This document shows, one piece after another, positions 27,268-34,843 of a stretch of DNA of 47,465 bases. How positions within the stretch are numbered: position 1 is the first letter of the stretch; the number at the start of each line of letters is the position of its first letter. Both the position numbers and the translations under genes were made by a program. The stretch covers positions 1-47,465 of the forward strand of contig JAFWTG010000054.1 of NCBI GenBank assembly GCA_017519005.1, given 5' to 3'. The notes under the pieces are model-generated. The model did no database searches. It had not been told where the DNA came from and worked only from the letters and a program-made list of their open reading frames with translations. The stretch comes from Oscillospiraceae bacterium (GTDB taxonomy: Bacteria > Bacillota > Clostridia > Oscillospirales > Oscillospiraceae).

Positions 27268-27921
27268 ATGCAGAACGAAACGAACAACATCACCGAGCTG
27301 GTTTTCATCCTGGACCGCAGCGGCTCCATGGCGGGGCTGGAGGACGACACCATCGGCGGCTTCAACGCCATGCTGGAGAAGCAGAAGAAAGAGGACGGCC
27401 TTTGCTGGGTCTCCACGGTGCTGTTCGCCAACGAGTCCCAGGTGGTCCACGATCGGGTGCGGCTGGAGGAGGTCCGGCCCATGACCCGGGACGACTACGT
27501 GGTGGGAGGCTGTACCGCCCTGATCGACGCCATCGGCGACGCCATTCACCACGTTGGCAGCATCCACAAATACGCCCGCCGCGAGGACGTCCCCGCCCAC
27601 ACGGTCTTCGTCATCACCACCGACGGCATGGAAAACGCCAGCCGCAAGTACAGCGCCGGGGAGGTACGGCGCCTGATCGGGCAGAAAAAGGAGGCGGCCG
27701 GCTGGGAGTTCCTCTTCATCGGCGCCAACATCGACGCGGTGGAGACTGCGGGCCGCATCGGGATCGCCCCGGAGCGGGCGGTGAACTACAGGGCCGACAA
27801 GCGGGGGACCCGGGTGCTCTACGACTGCGTCAGCGGCGTGGTGGGGGCGTTCCGGAAGAACGCCTCCGTGGAGCCCTGCTGGTCCGCGGCCATCCGGGAG
27901 GACTACGAAAACCGGAAATAA
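27268..27921 (+). CDS. VWA-domain protein
   Basis: A 217-residue soluble von Willebrand factor A domain with a complete MIDAS: FILDRSGSMAG near residue 15, the Thr in GGCTALIDAIG near 76 and TTDGMEN near 112. There is no signal peptide or membrane segment, so it acts in the cytosol. Such proteins bind metal-dependent protein ligands, often AAA+ ATPases or tellurium-resistance-like proteins, none of which is found here. CGGAGGG precedes the ATG. It is a single gene with a terminator 8 bp after the stop codon; the partner is unknown. Confidence 0.85.
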   Translation: MQNETNNITELVFILDRSGSMAGLEDDTIGGFNAMLEKQKKEDGLCWVSTVLFANESQVVHDRVRLEEVRPMTRDDYVVGGCTALIDAIGDAIHHVGSIHKYARREDVPAHTVFVITTDGMENASRKYSAGEVRRLIGQKKEAAGWEFLFIGANIDAVETAGRIGIAPERAVNYRADKRGTRVLYDCVSGVVGAFRKNASVEPCWSAAIREDYENRK

Positions 27922-27929
27922 TCCCAGGC

Positions 27930-27973
27930 AAAGCCCGACCCCGATGGCCGCGCGGCCATCGGGGTCGGGCTTT
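27930..27973. terminator. Intrinsic terminator shared by convergent genes
   Basis: AAAGCCCGACCCCGATGGCC pairs perfectly with GGCCATCGGGGTCGGGCTTT around a four-base GC-rich loop. The tail is only three T on either side, but the stem is very stable, and the hairpin sits between the VWA gene (plus) and the macro-domain gene (minus). Confidence 0.8.
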
Positions 27974-27983
27974 GAGGAAGCGG

Positions 27984-29147
27984 CTACGCGCCCAGCAGGT
28001 TCTGGTCGAAGGTGAACAGGGCCTCGTTGATCTCGAAGATATCATAGTTGCCGCTGCCGATGAAGTATTCGATGATGACGTCGAACTTGCTGCTGGGGGA
28101 GAGGGCGAAGCCCGCCTTCATCAGCAGCTCCCGGGTCTCCTCCAAAGGCAGCTCCAGGGCGATGGCGAAGGCGATGGCCGTGGGCTTGGAGGGGCGGTAG
28201 TTGAGGTCGGAGCGGATCTTGGAGAAGAGCTTCCGGTCCACGTTGGCCCGCTTGTAGCAGGCGGCGTCCGTCAGCCCCTTCTCGTCGATCTTCCGCAGCA
28301 GCATCTGGGAGAAGCTCTCGTCCAGGCAGCGCAGCCTGGCGTCCAGCTCCGCGGGCGTCTCCGCGGGGCGTGGCGCGGCGTTCCCATAGAAGGCGGCCCC
28401 GGGAATGCCGGCCCCCGTCAGGGACGGAGCGGCTTCCTCCCGGGCGGCCTCGGTGTCCTGCGCCGCGCGCTCTTTTTTACGCCGCGGCCGGGGGAACAGG
28501 GCCTTTTTCTGCTTCTTCGGCGGCGGGGCGGCGGGTGCGGCCAGGCCGGCGGGCAGGGGGGCGGCGCTGCAGGCCGGCCGGTCTTCGGCGGAAGGCCGCG
28601 GGAAGGCCGCGCCGGACAGACTGGGGAGGCGGGGCTCCAGCAGGGAGCGGAGCCGGGGGAAGCGGCGACTGGAAGCCCGGAGGGCGGCGTCGTCGAAGAC
28701 CGTCAGGATGACCGTCATCTCGTGCTCCCGCAGGAAGTCCGCGATCTCCCGGACGGCGACGTGGAAGGCCTCGTCCTTCGGATAGCCGTAGACTCCCGCG
28801 GAGATCAGCGGAAAGGCCACGCTCTCACAGCCCTGCTCCAGGGCCAGGGCCAGGGAGCTTCGGTAGCAGGCCCGCAGCAGGGACTCTTCGTTTCGTACCC
28901 CGCCCTGCCAGATGGGACCGACGGTGTGGATGATCCATTTGGCGGGCAGGCCAAAGCCCGGGCTCAGCTTCGCCTCGCCCGTGCGGCAGCCGCCCAGCCC
29001 GGCGCAGTATTCCCGCAGTTCCGGCCCGGCGGCCCGGTGGATAGCCCCGTCCACCCCGCCGCCTCCCAACAGGGAGGAATTGGCGGCGTTGACGACGGCG
29101 TCCACCCGCAGCTTTGTCAGATCAGCCCGGATGATTTGAAATGGCAT
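27984..29147 (-). CDS. Macro-domain protein with a long linker and C-terminal conserved helical domain
   Basis: A 387-residue protein. Residues 1 to about 165 are a macro domain (ADP-ribose binding) with VDAVVNAANSSLLGGGGVDGAIH and FPLISAGVYGYP, the residues typical of O-acetyl-ADP-ribose or ADP-ribosyl hydrolases. Residues about 175-260 are low-complexity, rich in Pro, Ala, Arg and Lys. Residues about 265-387 are a conserved helical domain (LDESFSQMLLRKIDEKG, VDRKLFSKIRSD, ALELPLEETRELLMKAG) that resembles a Cro-like helix-turn-helix. The domain pair recurs in clostridial proteins. It begins 12 bp after queH, with AAGGAG before the ATG. The function of the tail is unknown. Confidence 0.82.
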   Translation of the reverse strand: MPFQIIRADLTKLRVDAVVNAANSSLLGGGGVDGAIHRAAGPELREYCAGLGGCRTGEAKLSPGFGLPAKWIIHTVGPIWQGGVRNEESLLRACYRSSLALALEQGCESVAFPLISAGVYGYPKDEAFHVAVREIADFLREHEMTVILTVFDDAALRASSRRFPRLRSLLEPRLPSLSGAAFPRPSAEDRPACSAAPLPAGLAAPAAPPPKKQKKALFPRPRRKKERAAQDTEAAREEAAPSLTGAGIPGAAFYGNAAPRPAETPAELDARLRCLDESFSQMLLRKIDEKGLTDAACYKRANVDRKLFSKIRSDLNYRPSKPTAIAFAIALELPLEETRELLMKAGFALSPSSKFDVIIEYFIGSGNYDIFEINEALFTFDQNLLGA

Positions 29148-29159
29148 GGCGCACGCTCC

Positions 29160-29705
29160 TTATCGAATGATCCGCGACGGCTTCAGATAGCGCTCCTGCT
29201 CGGAGAAGACGCAGCCGCAGTACTTTTGAATGTAGAAGCCCAGCTCCCGCGCCCGCTCCTGGCCAGCCCGGAAGAGGGGCCGGAAGTCCCGGTACTGAAA
29301 GCGAACGTGGAATTCGTCCGCGGCCCGCTCAGCGACCTCCTTGAGCAGCTCGTGGTTCTGATAGGGGGAGATGAAGAGACTGGAGCTAAAGCTGTCGAAG
29401 CCGTTGGCGGCGGCGTACTCGGCGGCGGAAAAGAGCCGCATCTCGTAGCATTTGACGCAGCGCTTGTCAATGTCCTCCGCCACGGCCCGGACGAAGGGCC
29501 GCAGGCCGTAGTCGTCCCGCTCGACCAGAGGCAGGCTGATGGAGGCCGCGTAGTCCCGCAGGCAGTTGCGCCGGGAGCGGTACTCCGTGAAGGGGTGGAT
29601 GTTGGGGTTGTACCAGTAAGCGGTCAGCTCCTGGCCGTCGGCGCGCAGGGCGTCGATGCACTGGTTGGCGCAGGGCGCGCAGCAGACGTGCAGCAAGGTT
29701 TTCAT
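29160..29705 (-). CDS. queH: Epoxyqueuosine reductase QueH
   Basis: A 181-residue enzyme of the QueH (formerly DUF208) family, which reduces epoxyqueuosine to queuosine in tRNA. The conserved cysteine sets are present: HVCCAPCANQC at the N-terminus, CVKCYEMRL in the middle and YCGCVFSEQER near the end, which bind an Fe-S cluster and a second metal site. The ATG at 29705 is preferred, with GAGGTG at a good distance; a GTG at 29714 would overlap that site. It is the first gene of a two-gene operon with the macro-domain protein, behind a near-perfect promoter. Confidence 0.92.
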   Translation of the reverse strand: MKTLLHVCCAPCANQCIDALRADGQELTAYWYNPNIHPFTEYRSRRNCLRDYAASISLPLVERDDYGLRPFVRAVAEDIDKRCVKCYEMRLFSAAEYAAANGFDSFSSSLFISPYQNHELLKEVAERAADEFHVRFQYRDFRPLFRAGQERARELGFYIQKYCGCVFSEQERYLKPSRIIR

Positions 29706-29734
29706 GGCAGGCACCTCGTTTGATTTCTGCCTCT

Positions 29735-29763
29735 ATTGTAACGCAGGGAGGAAGCGCTGTCAA
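29735..29763 (-). promoter_or_regulatory. Promoter of queH-macro operon
   Basis: TTGACA (29763-29758) and TACAAT (29740-29735) on the minus strand are 17 bases apart. The -35 begins four bases from the argF terminator hairpin, so the two units are packed without spare sequence. Confidence 0.8.
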
Positions 29764-29766
29764 CTA

Positions 29767-29811
29767 CCAACGAAAAGCTGCCGGGCTTCCTGCCCGGCAG
29801 CTTTTCGTTGG
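29767..29811 (-). terminator. Intrinsic terminator of arcA-argF
   Basis: CCAACGAAAAGCTGCCGGGC pairs perfectly with GCCCGGCAGCTTTTCGTTGG, leaving a five-base loop. It lies 17 bp after the argF stop codon. The T-run TTTT is within the stem's distal part. Confidence 0.85.
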
Positions 29812-29827
29812 AAAGAGCTGAAAAGAA

Positions 29828-30820
29828 TCAGCAGAGGGTGGCGTAGACCACAGCCTTGATGGTGTGCATGCGGTTCTCGGCCTCGTCGAATACTACGGAC
29901 TGCTTGGACTCGAAGACCTCGTCGGTGACCTCCATCTCGGTGATGCCGAACTTCTTGGCGATGTCGGCGCCGATGGTGGTCTTGGTGTCGTGGAAGGAGG
30001 GCAGGCAGTGCATGAAGATTGCGGTGGGCTTGGCGTTGGCCATGAGCTCCTTGTTGACCTGGTAGGCCTGCAGCAGGGCGATGCGCTTGGCCCAGATCTC
30101 GTCGGGCTCACCCATGGAGACCCAGATATCGGTGTAGATGACGTCGGCGCCGGCGGAGCCTTCCTTGGGATCCTCGGTCATGCGGATGGTGCTGCCATGC
30201 TCGGCGGCGATCTTCCTGCACTCGGCCACCAGACTCTCCTCCGGCCACAGCTCCTTGGGGCCGCAGGCGGTGAAGTTCATGCCCAGCTTGGCGGAGATGA
30301 CCATCAGAGAGTTGGCCACGTTGTTCCGGGCGTCGCCCATGAAGGTGAAGTTCTTGCCCTTTACGTCGCCCAGCTTCTCCTCAATGGTCAGCACGTCGGC
30401 CAGCATCTGCGTGGGATGGAACTGATTGGTCAGGCCGTTCCAGACGGGAACGCCGGCGTAGTGGGCCAGCTCTTCCACGATGCTCTGGTCAAAGCCACGG
30501 TACTCAATGCCGTCGTACATCCGGCCCAGGACGCGGGCGGTATCGGCGATGGACTCCTTCTTGCCCATCTGAGAGCTGCCGGGGTCCAGATAGGTGACGC
30601 CGCAGCCCAGATCCATGCCGGCCACCTCAAAGGAGCAGCGGGTACGGGTGGAGGTTTTTTCGAACAGCAGAACGATGTTCTTGCCGGCCAGGTACCGGTG
30701 GGGCTCGCCGGCCATCTTTTTGCGCTTGAACTCATGGGCGAGGTCCAGCAGATAGCGGATCTCCTCGGGGGTGTAGTCGAGCAGCTTCAAAAAATTGCGT
30801 CCTCTGAGATTGACAGGCAT
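29828..30820 (-). CDS. argF: Ornithine carbamoyltransferase (probably catabolic, arginine deiminase pathway)
   Basis: A 330-residue enzyme with the carbamoyl phosphate site [15 protein letters not shown] near residue 55, HPTQMLAD for ornithine and carbamoyl phosphate, and the [10 protein letters not shown] loop near residue 270. It interconverts citrulline plus phosphate with ornithine and carbamoyl phosphate. Placement directly after arcA, in the same operon, favours the breakdown direction, in which carbamoyl phosphate feeds ATP formation; carbamate kinase and the arginine/ornithine antiporter are not in the window. The ATG at 30820 has AAAAGGAG upstream; earlier in-frame starts lack one. 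The name arcB would also fit. Confidence 0.93.
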   Translation of the reverse strand: MPVNLRGRNFLKLLDYTPEEIRYLLDLAHEFKRKKMAGEPHRYLAGKNIVLLFEKTSTRTRCSFEVAGMDLGCGVTYLDPGSSQMGKKESIADTARVLGRMYDGIEYRGFDQSIVEELAHYAGVPVWNGLTNQFHPTQMLADVLTIEEKLGDVKGKNFTFMGDARNNVANSLMVISAKLGMNFTACGPKELWPEESLVAECRKIAAEHGSTIRMTEDPKEGSAGADVIYTDIWVSMGEPDEIWAKRIALLQAYQVNKELMANAKPTAIFMHCLPSFHDTKTTIGADIAKKFGITEMEVTDEVFESKQSVVFDEAENRMHTIKAVVYATLC

Positions 30821-30883
30821 GGTAATTCTCCTTTTTGTAGTGAGGTGATATTGGCACAATCGCAAGGATTGTTGCTTACGGAA

Positions 30884-30914
30884 CGGGCGGGCGCTCGGTG
30901 AGCGCGCCTGTTAC
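30884..30914. repeat. Variant copy of the GTA..GGGGCG hairpin repeat at the arcA stop codon
   Basis: GGCGCTC, a three-base loop and GAGCGCGCC form a hairpin that begins at the arcA stop codon. Read on the minus strand it matches the element at 40569-40605 (GTA, a few bases, GGCG, CTCAC/ATTGAG, CGCCCGCC) with small changes. It lies in the 90-bp arcA-argF spacer and could affect relative expression of the two genes. Confidence 0.5.
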
Positions 30915-32128
30915 AGCGGGGCTCGGTTCAGGGGCATGCTCATGCAGCGGGGACCGCCGCGGCCGCGGCTGAGCTCGCCGGAGGGAATCTTCAGCACGGT
31001 GATGCCGTTCTCCTCGAAGATCCGGTTGGTGACCACGTTGCGGTTATAGGCCACCACCTTGCCTGGGGCCACGCAGAGCGTGTTGGAGCCGTCGTTCCAC
31101 TGCTCCCGCTGGGCGACCACGTTGTCGCCGCCGCCGCAGAGGATGAGCCGGATGTTTTCCCGGTGCAGATGGTACTCCAGCGCCTCCCGGAGATTGTCGC
31201 CCATGTCCCGGATGTGGAGCCGCCCCTTGGCGGCGGGGCTGATTTCGAAAATCCGAAGGCTGTCCAGCATGTCGGGGAAGACCACGAACGTATCGTGATC
31301 CACTTGGGTCAGCACGGTGTCCAGGTGCATGGTGGCCCGCATGCAGGGAATCTCCAGAGCCAGGACCGTGCGGACCGTGGCCTCCTCGTCGGCAAAGAGC
31401 TTCCTGGCGATGTTCTCCACGGCCTCGGGGGTGGTGCGCTGGGAGATGCCGATGGCCACCACCTCGGGCGAGAGGTTCAGCACGTCGCCGCCCTCCAGGG
31501 AGTAGTGCTCGGTGCCGTTGGCGTAGAGGTGGATCTTTCCACTGAACTCGGGGTGATACTTGAAGATATAGCGGGCGAAAATGGTCTCCTGGCAGCGGGT
31601 GACGGAGTACATCCGGTTGATGGCCACGCCCTCGCCGATGGACTCAAAGGGGTCCCGGGTGAAGTAGAGGTTGGGCATGGGCTCCAGGACAAAGTTGTTC
31701 TGCCGGTTCAGCATGGCGGGCAGCGTGAACTTGGGGGAAGCGCCCAGCTCCCGAAAGGAGACGCCGGCCATGGTTTTGAGAATCAGCTCCTTGTCGTCGG
31801 GGATGGCCAGCAGGTACTCGTAGAGCTCCCGCCGGTAATCCACGTTGGGGGAGAAGGTGACGAACTCCTTCAGGAACTCCTCCCGCAGACCGGGATTGGC
31901 CTTCAGAGTATCGGCGGCCAGATCCTCCAGATAGACCACCTCGGAGCCGTTCTCCCGCAAGACCTGGGCGAAGCGGTCATGCTCCTGCTGGGCCACCTCC
32001 AGATAGGGAATGTCGTCAAAGAGCAGGCGGTCCAGGGTGTTGGGGGTCAGGTGCTCCAGCTCCTGCCCGGGCCGGTGCAGCATCACGCGCTTCAGCGGTG
32101 CGATCTCACTTTTGACATAGATAGGCAT
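30911..32128 (-). CDS. arcA: Arginine deiminase
   Basis: A 405-residue enzyme converting arginine to citrulline and ammonia. Family motifs are FTRDPFESIGEG near residue 160, EGGDVLNLS near 210, MHLDTVLTQVD near 265 and the catalytic cysteine in GRGGPRCMSMPLNR at the C-terminus. The length is normal. The ATG at 32128 follows AAAAGGAG. It is the first gene of the arcA-argF operon under a perfect consensus promoter, and supplies acid resistance and ATP in family members. Confidence 0.96.
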   Translation of the reverse strand: MPIYVKSEIAPLKRVMLHRPGQELEHLTPNTLDRLLFDDIPYLEVAQQEHDRFAQVLRENGSEVVYLEDLAADTLKANPGLREEFLKEFVTFSPNVDYRRELYEYLLAIPDDKELILKTMAGVSFRELGASPKFTLPAMLNRQNNFVLEPMPNLYFTRDPFESIGEGVAINRMYSVTRCQETIFARYIFKYHPEFSGKIHLYANGTEHYSLEGGDVLNLSPEVVAIGISQRTTPEAVENIARKLFADEEATVRTVLALEIPCMRATMHLDTVLTQVDHDTFVVFPDMLDSLRIFEISPAAKGRLHIRDMGDNLREALEYHLHRENIRLILCGGGDNVVAQREQWNDGSNTLCVAPGKVVAYNRNVVTNRIFEENGITVLKIPSGELSRGRGGPRCMSMPLNRAPL

Positions 32129-32168
32129 AAAAATCTCCTTTTCATCGGGGCCATTGTTCTCCACAAGA

Positions 32169-32197
32169 ATTATATACTGAATTATATGAATTGTCAA
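32169..32197 (-). promoter_or_regulatory. Perfect-consensus promoter of arcA-argF
   Basis: TTGACA (32197-32192), a 17-base AT-rich spacer and TATAAT (32174-32169): all twelve consensus bases are present. The -35 overlaps the last codons of the phosphoesterase gene. No clear ArgR-type operator was identified, although the spacer is AT-rich. Confidence 0.88.
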
Positions 32198-32790
32198 TCG
32201 TCGATTTCCAGCTCATAGCGCCCGCAGGCGTTGATGATGGTGGTATCGCCGTACTGCTGGATTCGCTGCGAAAAGGTGCTGTAGTTCAGATGCTGATGGC
32301 CGTGGATCAGGTATTTCGGGTGGTATTCGTCCATCAGGCGCACGAAGCACTCGAAGCCCCGATGGGCGGGGTCGTCCCCGTCCCCGAAGCCCCTGGGGGG
32401 CGCGTGGGTCAGGATGATGTCCACGCCGCCGGCCCGGCGCACGGCCCGGCGGGTCTTGCGGATCATCCGCGCCATCTGCTTCTCCGTGTATTGGTAGGGC
32501 GTGCCGCTGTAGAGGGCGCTGCCCCCGAAGCCCAGGATGCGCAGCCCCTTGCATACCGTCAGCTTCGCGTCCAGACAGTCGCAGCCCTCGGGCTCGTCCG
32601 TATCGTAGCGGACGTCGTGGTTGCCGTGGACGTAGAACAGAGGCCGGTTGGCCATGGTCACCAGAAAGCGGAGATAGGCGGGCTTCAGATCTCCGGCCGA
32701 GAGGATGATATCGTAGCCGGACAGGCGTCCGGGCTGGTAGTAATCCCAGAGATAGGGTTCCTCGACGTCTGAAATCAGCAGAAGCTTCAC
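32194..32790 (-). CDS. Calcineurin-like metallophosphoesterase
   Basis: A 198-residue YfcE-like phosphoesterase. The metal-binding series is present: LLISDVE at the start, SAGDLK, YVHGNHDVRYD, LTHAPP and LIHGHQHLN. It hydrolyses phosphodiesters or monoesters; the substrate is unknown. The canonical DxH of the first motif is D-V-E here, a notable change. It overlaps the ParB/BMP fusion gene by 4 bp, so the two are co-translated and may act together. Confidence 0.85.
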   Translation of the reverse strand: MKLLLISDVEEPYLWDYYQPGRLSGYDIILSAGDLKPAYLRFLVTMANRPLFYVHGNHDVRYDTDEPEGCDCLDAKLTVCKGLRILGFGGSALYSGTPYQYTEKQMARMIRKTRRAVRRAGGVDIILTHAPPRGFGDGDDPAHRGFECFVRLMDEYHPKYLIHGHQHLNYSTFSQRIQQYGDTTIINACGRYELEIDD

Positions 32791-34739
32791 AGCTGTTTTC
32801 CCTCTTTCACGGGGCTGCTCAGATCGTCCCGGTAGAGGCCCAGCAGGCGGACCATCTCCCGGGCGCCGGGCAGCAGTTCCTCGTAGCCGGGAATCGTCCC
32901 GACCACGTTCTCACAGAGCCAATCCATCTTCACCAGCTCCTCGGGGCTGAGGCCGTGCTCGCCCTCGCAGCGCAGCACGCCGTTCTGATCGAAGATCCGG
33001 CTGCGGAAGGGGTCCACGCTGCCGTTGGACAAGCCTTGCTTGAGCAGCAGGGCCAGGCTTCTCACGCCGTAGGGCAGGGCGTCGGAGAGGACCACGTCCA
33101 TGACACCGCTGTCCATGCCGAACCAGAGATTCACGGCCTTGTCGGCGGGGCCGGTCTCCAGCCTGCCCTTCAGGGCGGAGCGGACCAGCTTTTCGTAGAG
33201 CGCGCCCCAGTTCCAGATGGGCTTGGAGAGGGGCGTCAGCTCCCCCTTCTCATTTTCCATATAGGTGCCCCACTCGAAGCCCCACTGGGGATCGTTGGGA
33301 CCCACGGTGTCCCGGTTGGAGATCACGCTGACGCCCCGGTTCCGCAGCTCCTGTACGCAGTCGCGGCGGCAGCAGGACCAGAGCAGCTCCACCCGGGCCC
33401 GGGGATTCACCATCCGCACGCCCAGGGCGAAGGCGTTGATGGCCACGGGCTCTCCGAAGATGGGGTAGCTGGCCACGTAGCCAACCCGGTCGTTGGCGGC
33501 CATGGCGCCGGCCACGGCGCCGGTGATGAACTTGCTCTCGTAGACCCGGCTGTAGTACATGGTGACGCCGGTGTAGGGCTGGGAGAGGGCGCAGTTGAAG
33601 ACCTTGACGTTCGGATTCAGGGCGGCCAGCTTCCGGCAGGCGTCGATCATGGGGGGCGTGGTGGCGAAGATCAGCTCCGCCCCGTCCTCCACGGCGCCCT
33701 CCATCGCGGCGAAATAATCCCGCTCGCGGGCAATGTAGACCGTGGCCTCCACCCGGTCGCCCAGGGCGGCCTCCATGTCCTGGCGGCCCTGGTCATGGGC
33801 GCGGGTCCAGGCGCTGGTCTTGGGGTCGAAGCCGTAGATAAAGGCCACGCGGACCTTGTCCGGCTGGCTGACCGCGGTGATCAGCTTGGAAACCAGACTC
33901 TTGGGCTCCTTCTCGGGCAGCTCGGGCTGGACTTCAATGGCCGGGGCCTCCGGCTCGCTCTGGAGCTTCATGTCGGGCCAGAGCTTGGCGATCCGGTCCA
34001 CCAGATCGCTCATGCTGGCCTCCTTGATGTCGGAGAAGTGGAAGACCTGGAGCCAGACCAGCAGGGCCTCGGCCGGCGTGGCGGGCTGGACCTTCATCTT
34101 GCCGTAGGCGTCCTGGAAGCGGGCGAAGCCGGAGCGGAAGCTGCGGCGTTCCTCCTCGGTCCAGACGTGATCCTCGGCCATGCCCAGGGCGGCCTGGAGC
34201 TTGGCGAAGCCGCCTGGCTTGTCAAAGTGCAGCCCGTAGAGCCCGGAGAGGCTGAAGAACTGCAGAAATTCGTAGTAGCGCTGGATCTCCGGGTCCTCGG
34301 TGTGCATGGGCAGGACGCGGATCACGTTGGCCGCCACGGTGGGGGCGTCGTAGCTCTTCAGGACGCTGACCCGCTTGTTGCCCTCCTGGACGTAGAATTT
34401 GCCCAGGAATTCGTAGGCCAGGATCGGGTCCCGGATGCCCTCCTCCGCGTGGGCCTCGCAGAGGCGGATCCACTTGGTGCCGAATTCGGTGTCCGGCTCC
34501 AGCAGGGGCATGAAATTGCCGGCCAGGGCCGCGGTGCGGCCCTCGGAGACGGTCCCCACGATCAGCTCCGCGGGGATATTCATCACGCCCAGCTCCTGGC
34601 GTCCGGCCAGCTCGTAGTCCGCCTCGATTCTGTCCAGCACGGCAGGGTAGGGGTCCAGGTTCTGGGCAAGGGCGTTTTTCAGATATTTCTGGCCGCTTTT
34701 CAGGGCCTTGTTGTATTGTTCAATGGCTTCATAGCTCAT
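32787..34739 (-). CDS. Cytosolic fusion of a ParB-like domain and a BMP/PnrA-type ligand-binding domain
   Basis: A 650-residue protein without signal peptide, lipobox or membrane segment. Residues about 55-150 resemble a ParB/sulfiredoxin-like fold (IPAELIVGTVSEGRTAA, FYVQEGNKRVSVLKS), followed by a helical region to about 290. Residues about 295-585 match the BMP family (KVRVAFIYGFDPKTSAW, MYYSRVYESKFITGAVAG), which in lipoproteins binds purine nucleosides for ABC uptake. Here it must act inside the cell, perhaps as a nucleoside sensor. It is coupled by a 4-bp overlap to the phosphoesterase. The function is not known to me; annotation as a transport protein would be misleading. Confidence 0.75.
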   Translation of the reverse strand: MSYEAIEQYNKALKSGQKYLKNALAQNLDPYPAVLDRIEADYELAGRQELGVMNIPAELIVGTVSEGRTAALAGNFMPLLEPDTEFGTKWIRLCEAHAEEGIRDPILAYEFLGKFYVQEGNKRVSVLKSYDAPTVAANVIRVLPMHTEDPEIQRYYEFLQFFSLSGLYGLHFDKPGGFAKLQAALGMAEDHVWTEEERRSFRSGFARFQDAYGKMKVQPATPAEALLVWLQVFHFSDIKEASMSDLVDRIAKLWPDMKLQSEPEAPAIEVQPELPEKEPKSLVSKLITAVSQPDKVRVAFIYGFDPKTSAWTRAHDQGRQDMEAALGDRVEATVYIARERDYFAAMEGAVEDGAELIFATTPPMIDACRKLAALNPNVKVFNCALSQPYTGVTMYYSRVYESKFITGAVAGAMAANDRVGYVASYPIFGEPVAINAFALGVRMVNPRARVELLWSCCRRDCVQELRNRGVSVISNRDTVGPNDPQWGFEWGTYMENEKGELTPLSKPIWNWGALYEKLVRSALKGRLETGPADKAVNLWFGMDSGVMDVVLSDALPYGVRSLALLLKQGLSNGSVDPFRSRIFDQNGVLRCEGEHGLSPEELVKMDWLCENVVGTIPGYEELLPGAREMVRLLGLYRDDLSSPVKEGKQL

Positions 34740-34772
34740 AGGGATTCCTCCAGTATTTCTGATGCTGCGTCT

Positions 34773-34781
34773 ATTATACCA
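34773..34781 (-). promoter_or_regulatory. Extended -10 promoter of the ParB-BMP/phosphoesterase operon
   Basis: TGGTATAAT on the minus strand is an extended -10 with perfect TATAAT. A weak -35 (TTGCGG, 34801-34796) falls inside the neighbouring terminator hairpin with 17-base spacing. The start is about 27 bases before the ATG at 34739. Confidence 0.65.
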
Positions 34782-34821
34782 AAAATCAGCGGCTTCCGCA
34801 AGCGGAAGCCGCTGATTTTTG
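34781..34821 (-). terminator. Intrinsic terminator of the flavodiiron gene, overlapping the next promoter
   Basis: AAAAATCAGCGGCTTCCG pairs perfectly with CGGAAGCCGCTGATTTTT around a CAAG/CTTG loop. On the minus strand the trailing TTTTT runs into the TGGTATAAT promoter of the next gene. Confidence 0.92.
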
Positions 34822-34843
34822 CACGAAATGCCTGATTTTTCTG

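Noticed and set aside
27402-29723. Long plus-strand frame over the macro and queH genes
   Set aside because: It is antisense to two proteins with clear motifs and crosses a terminator.
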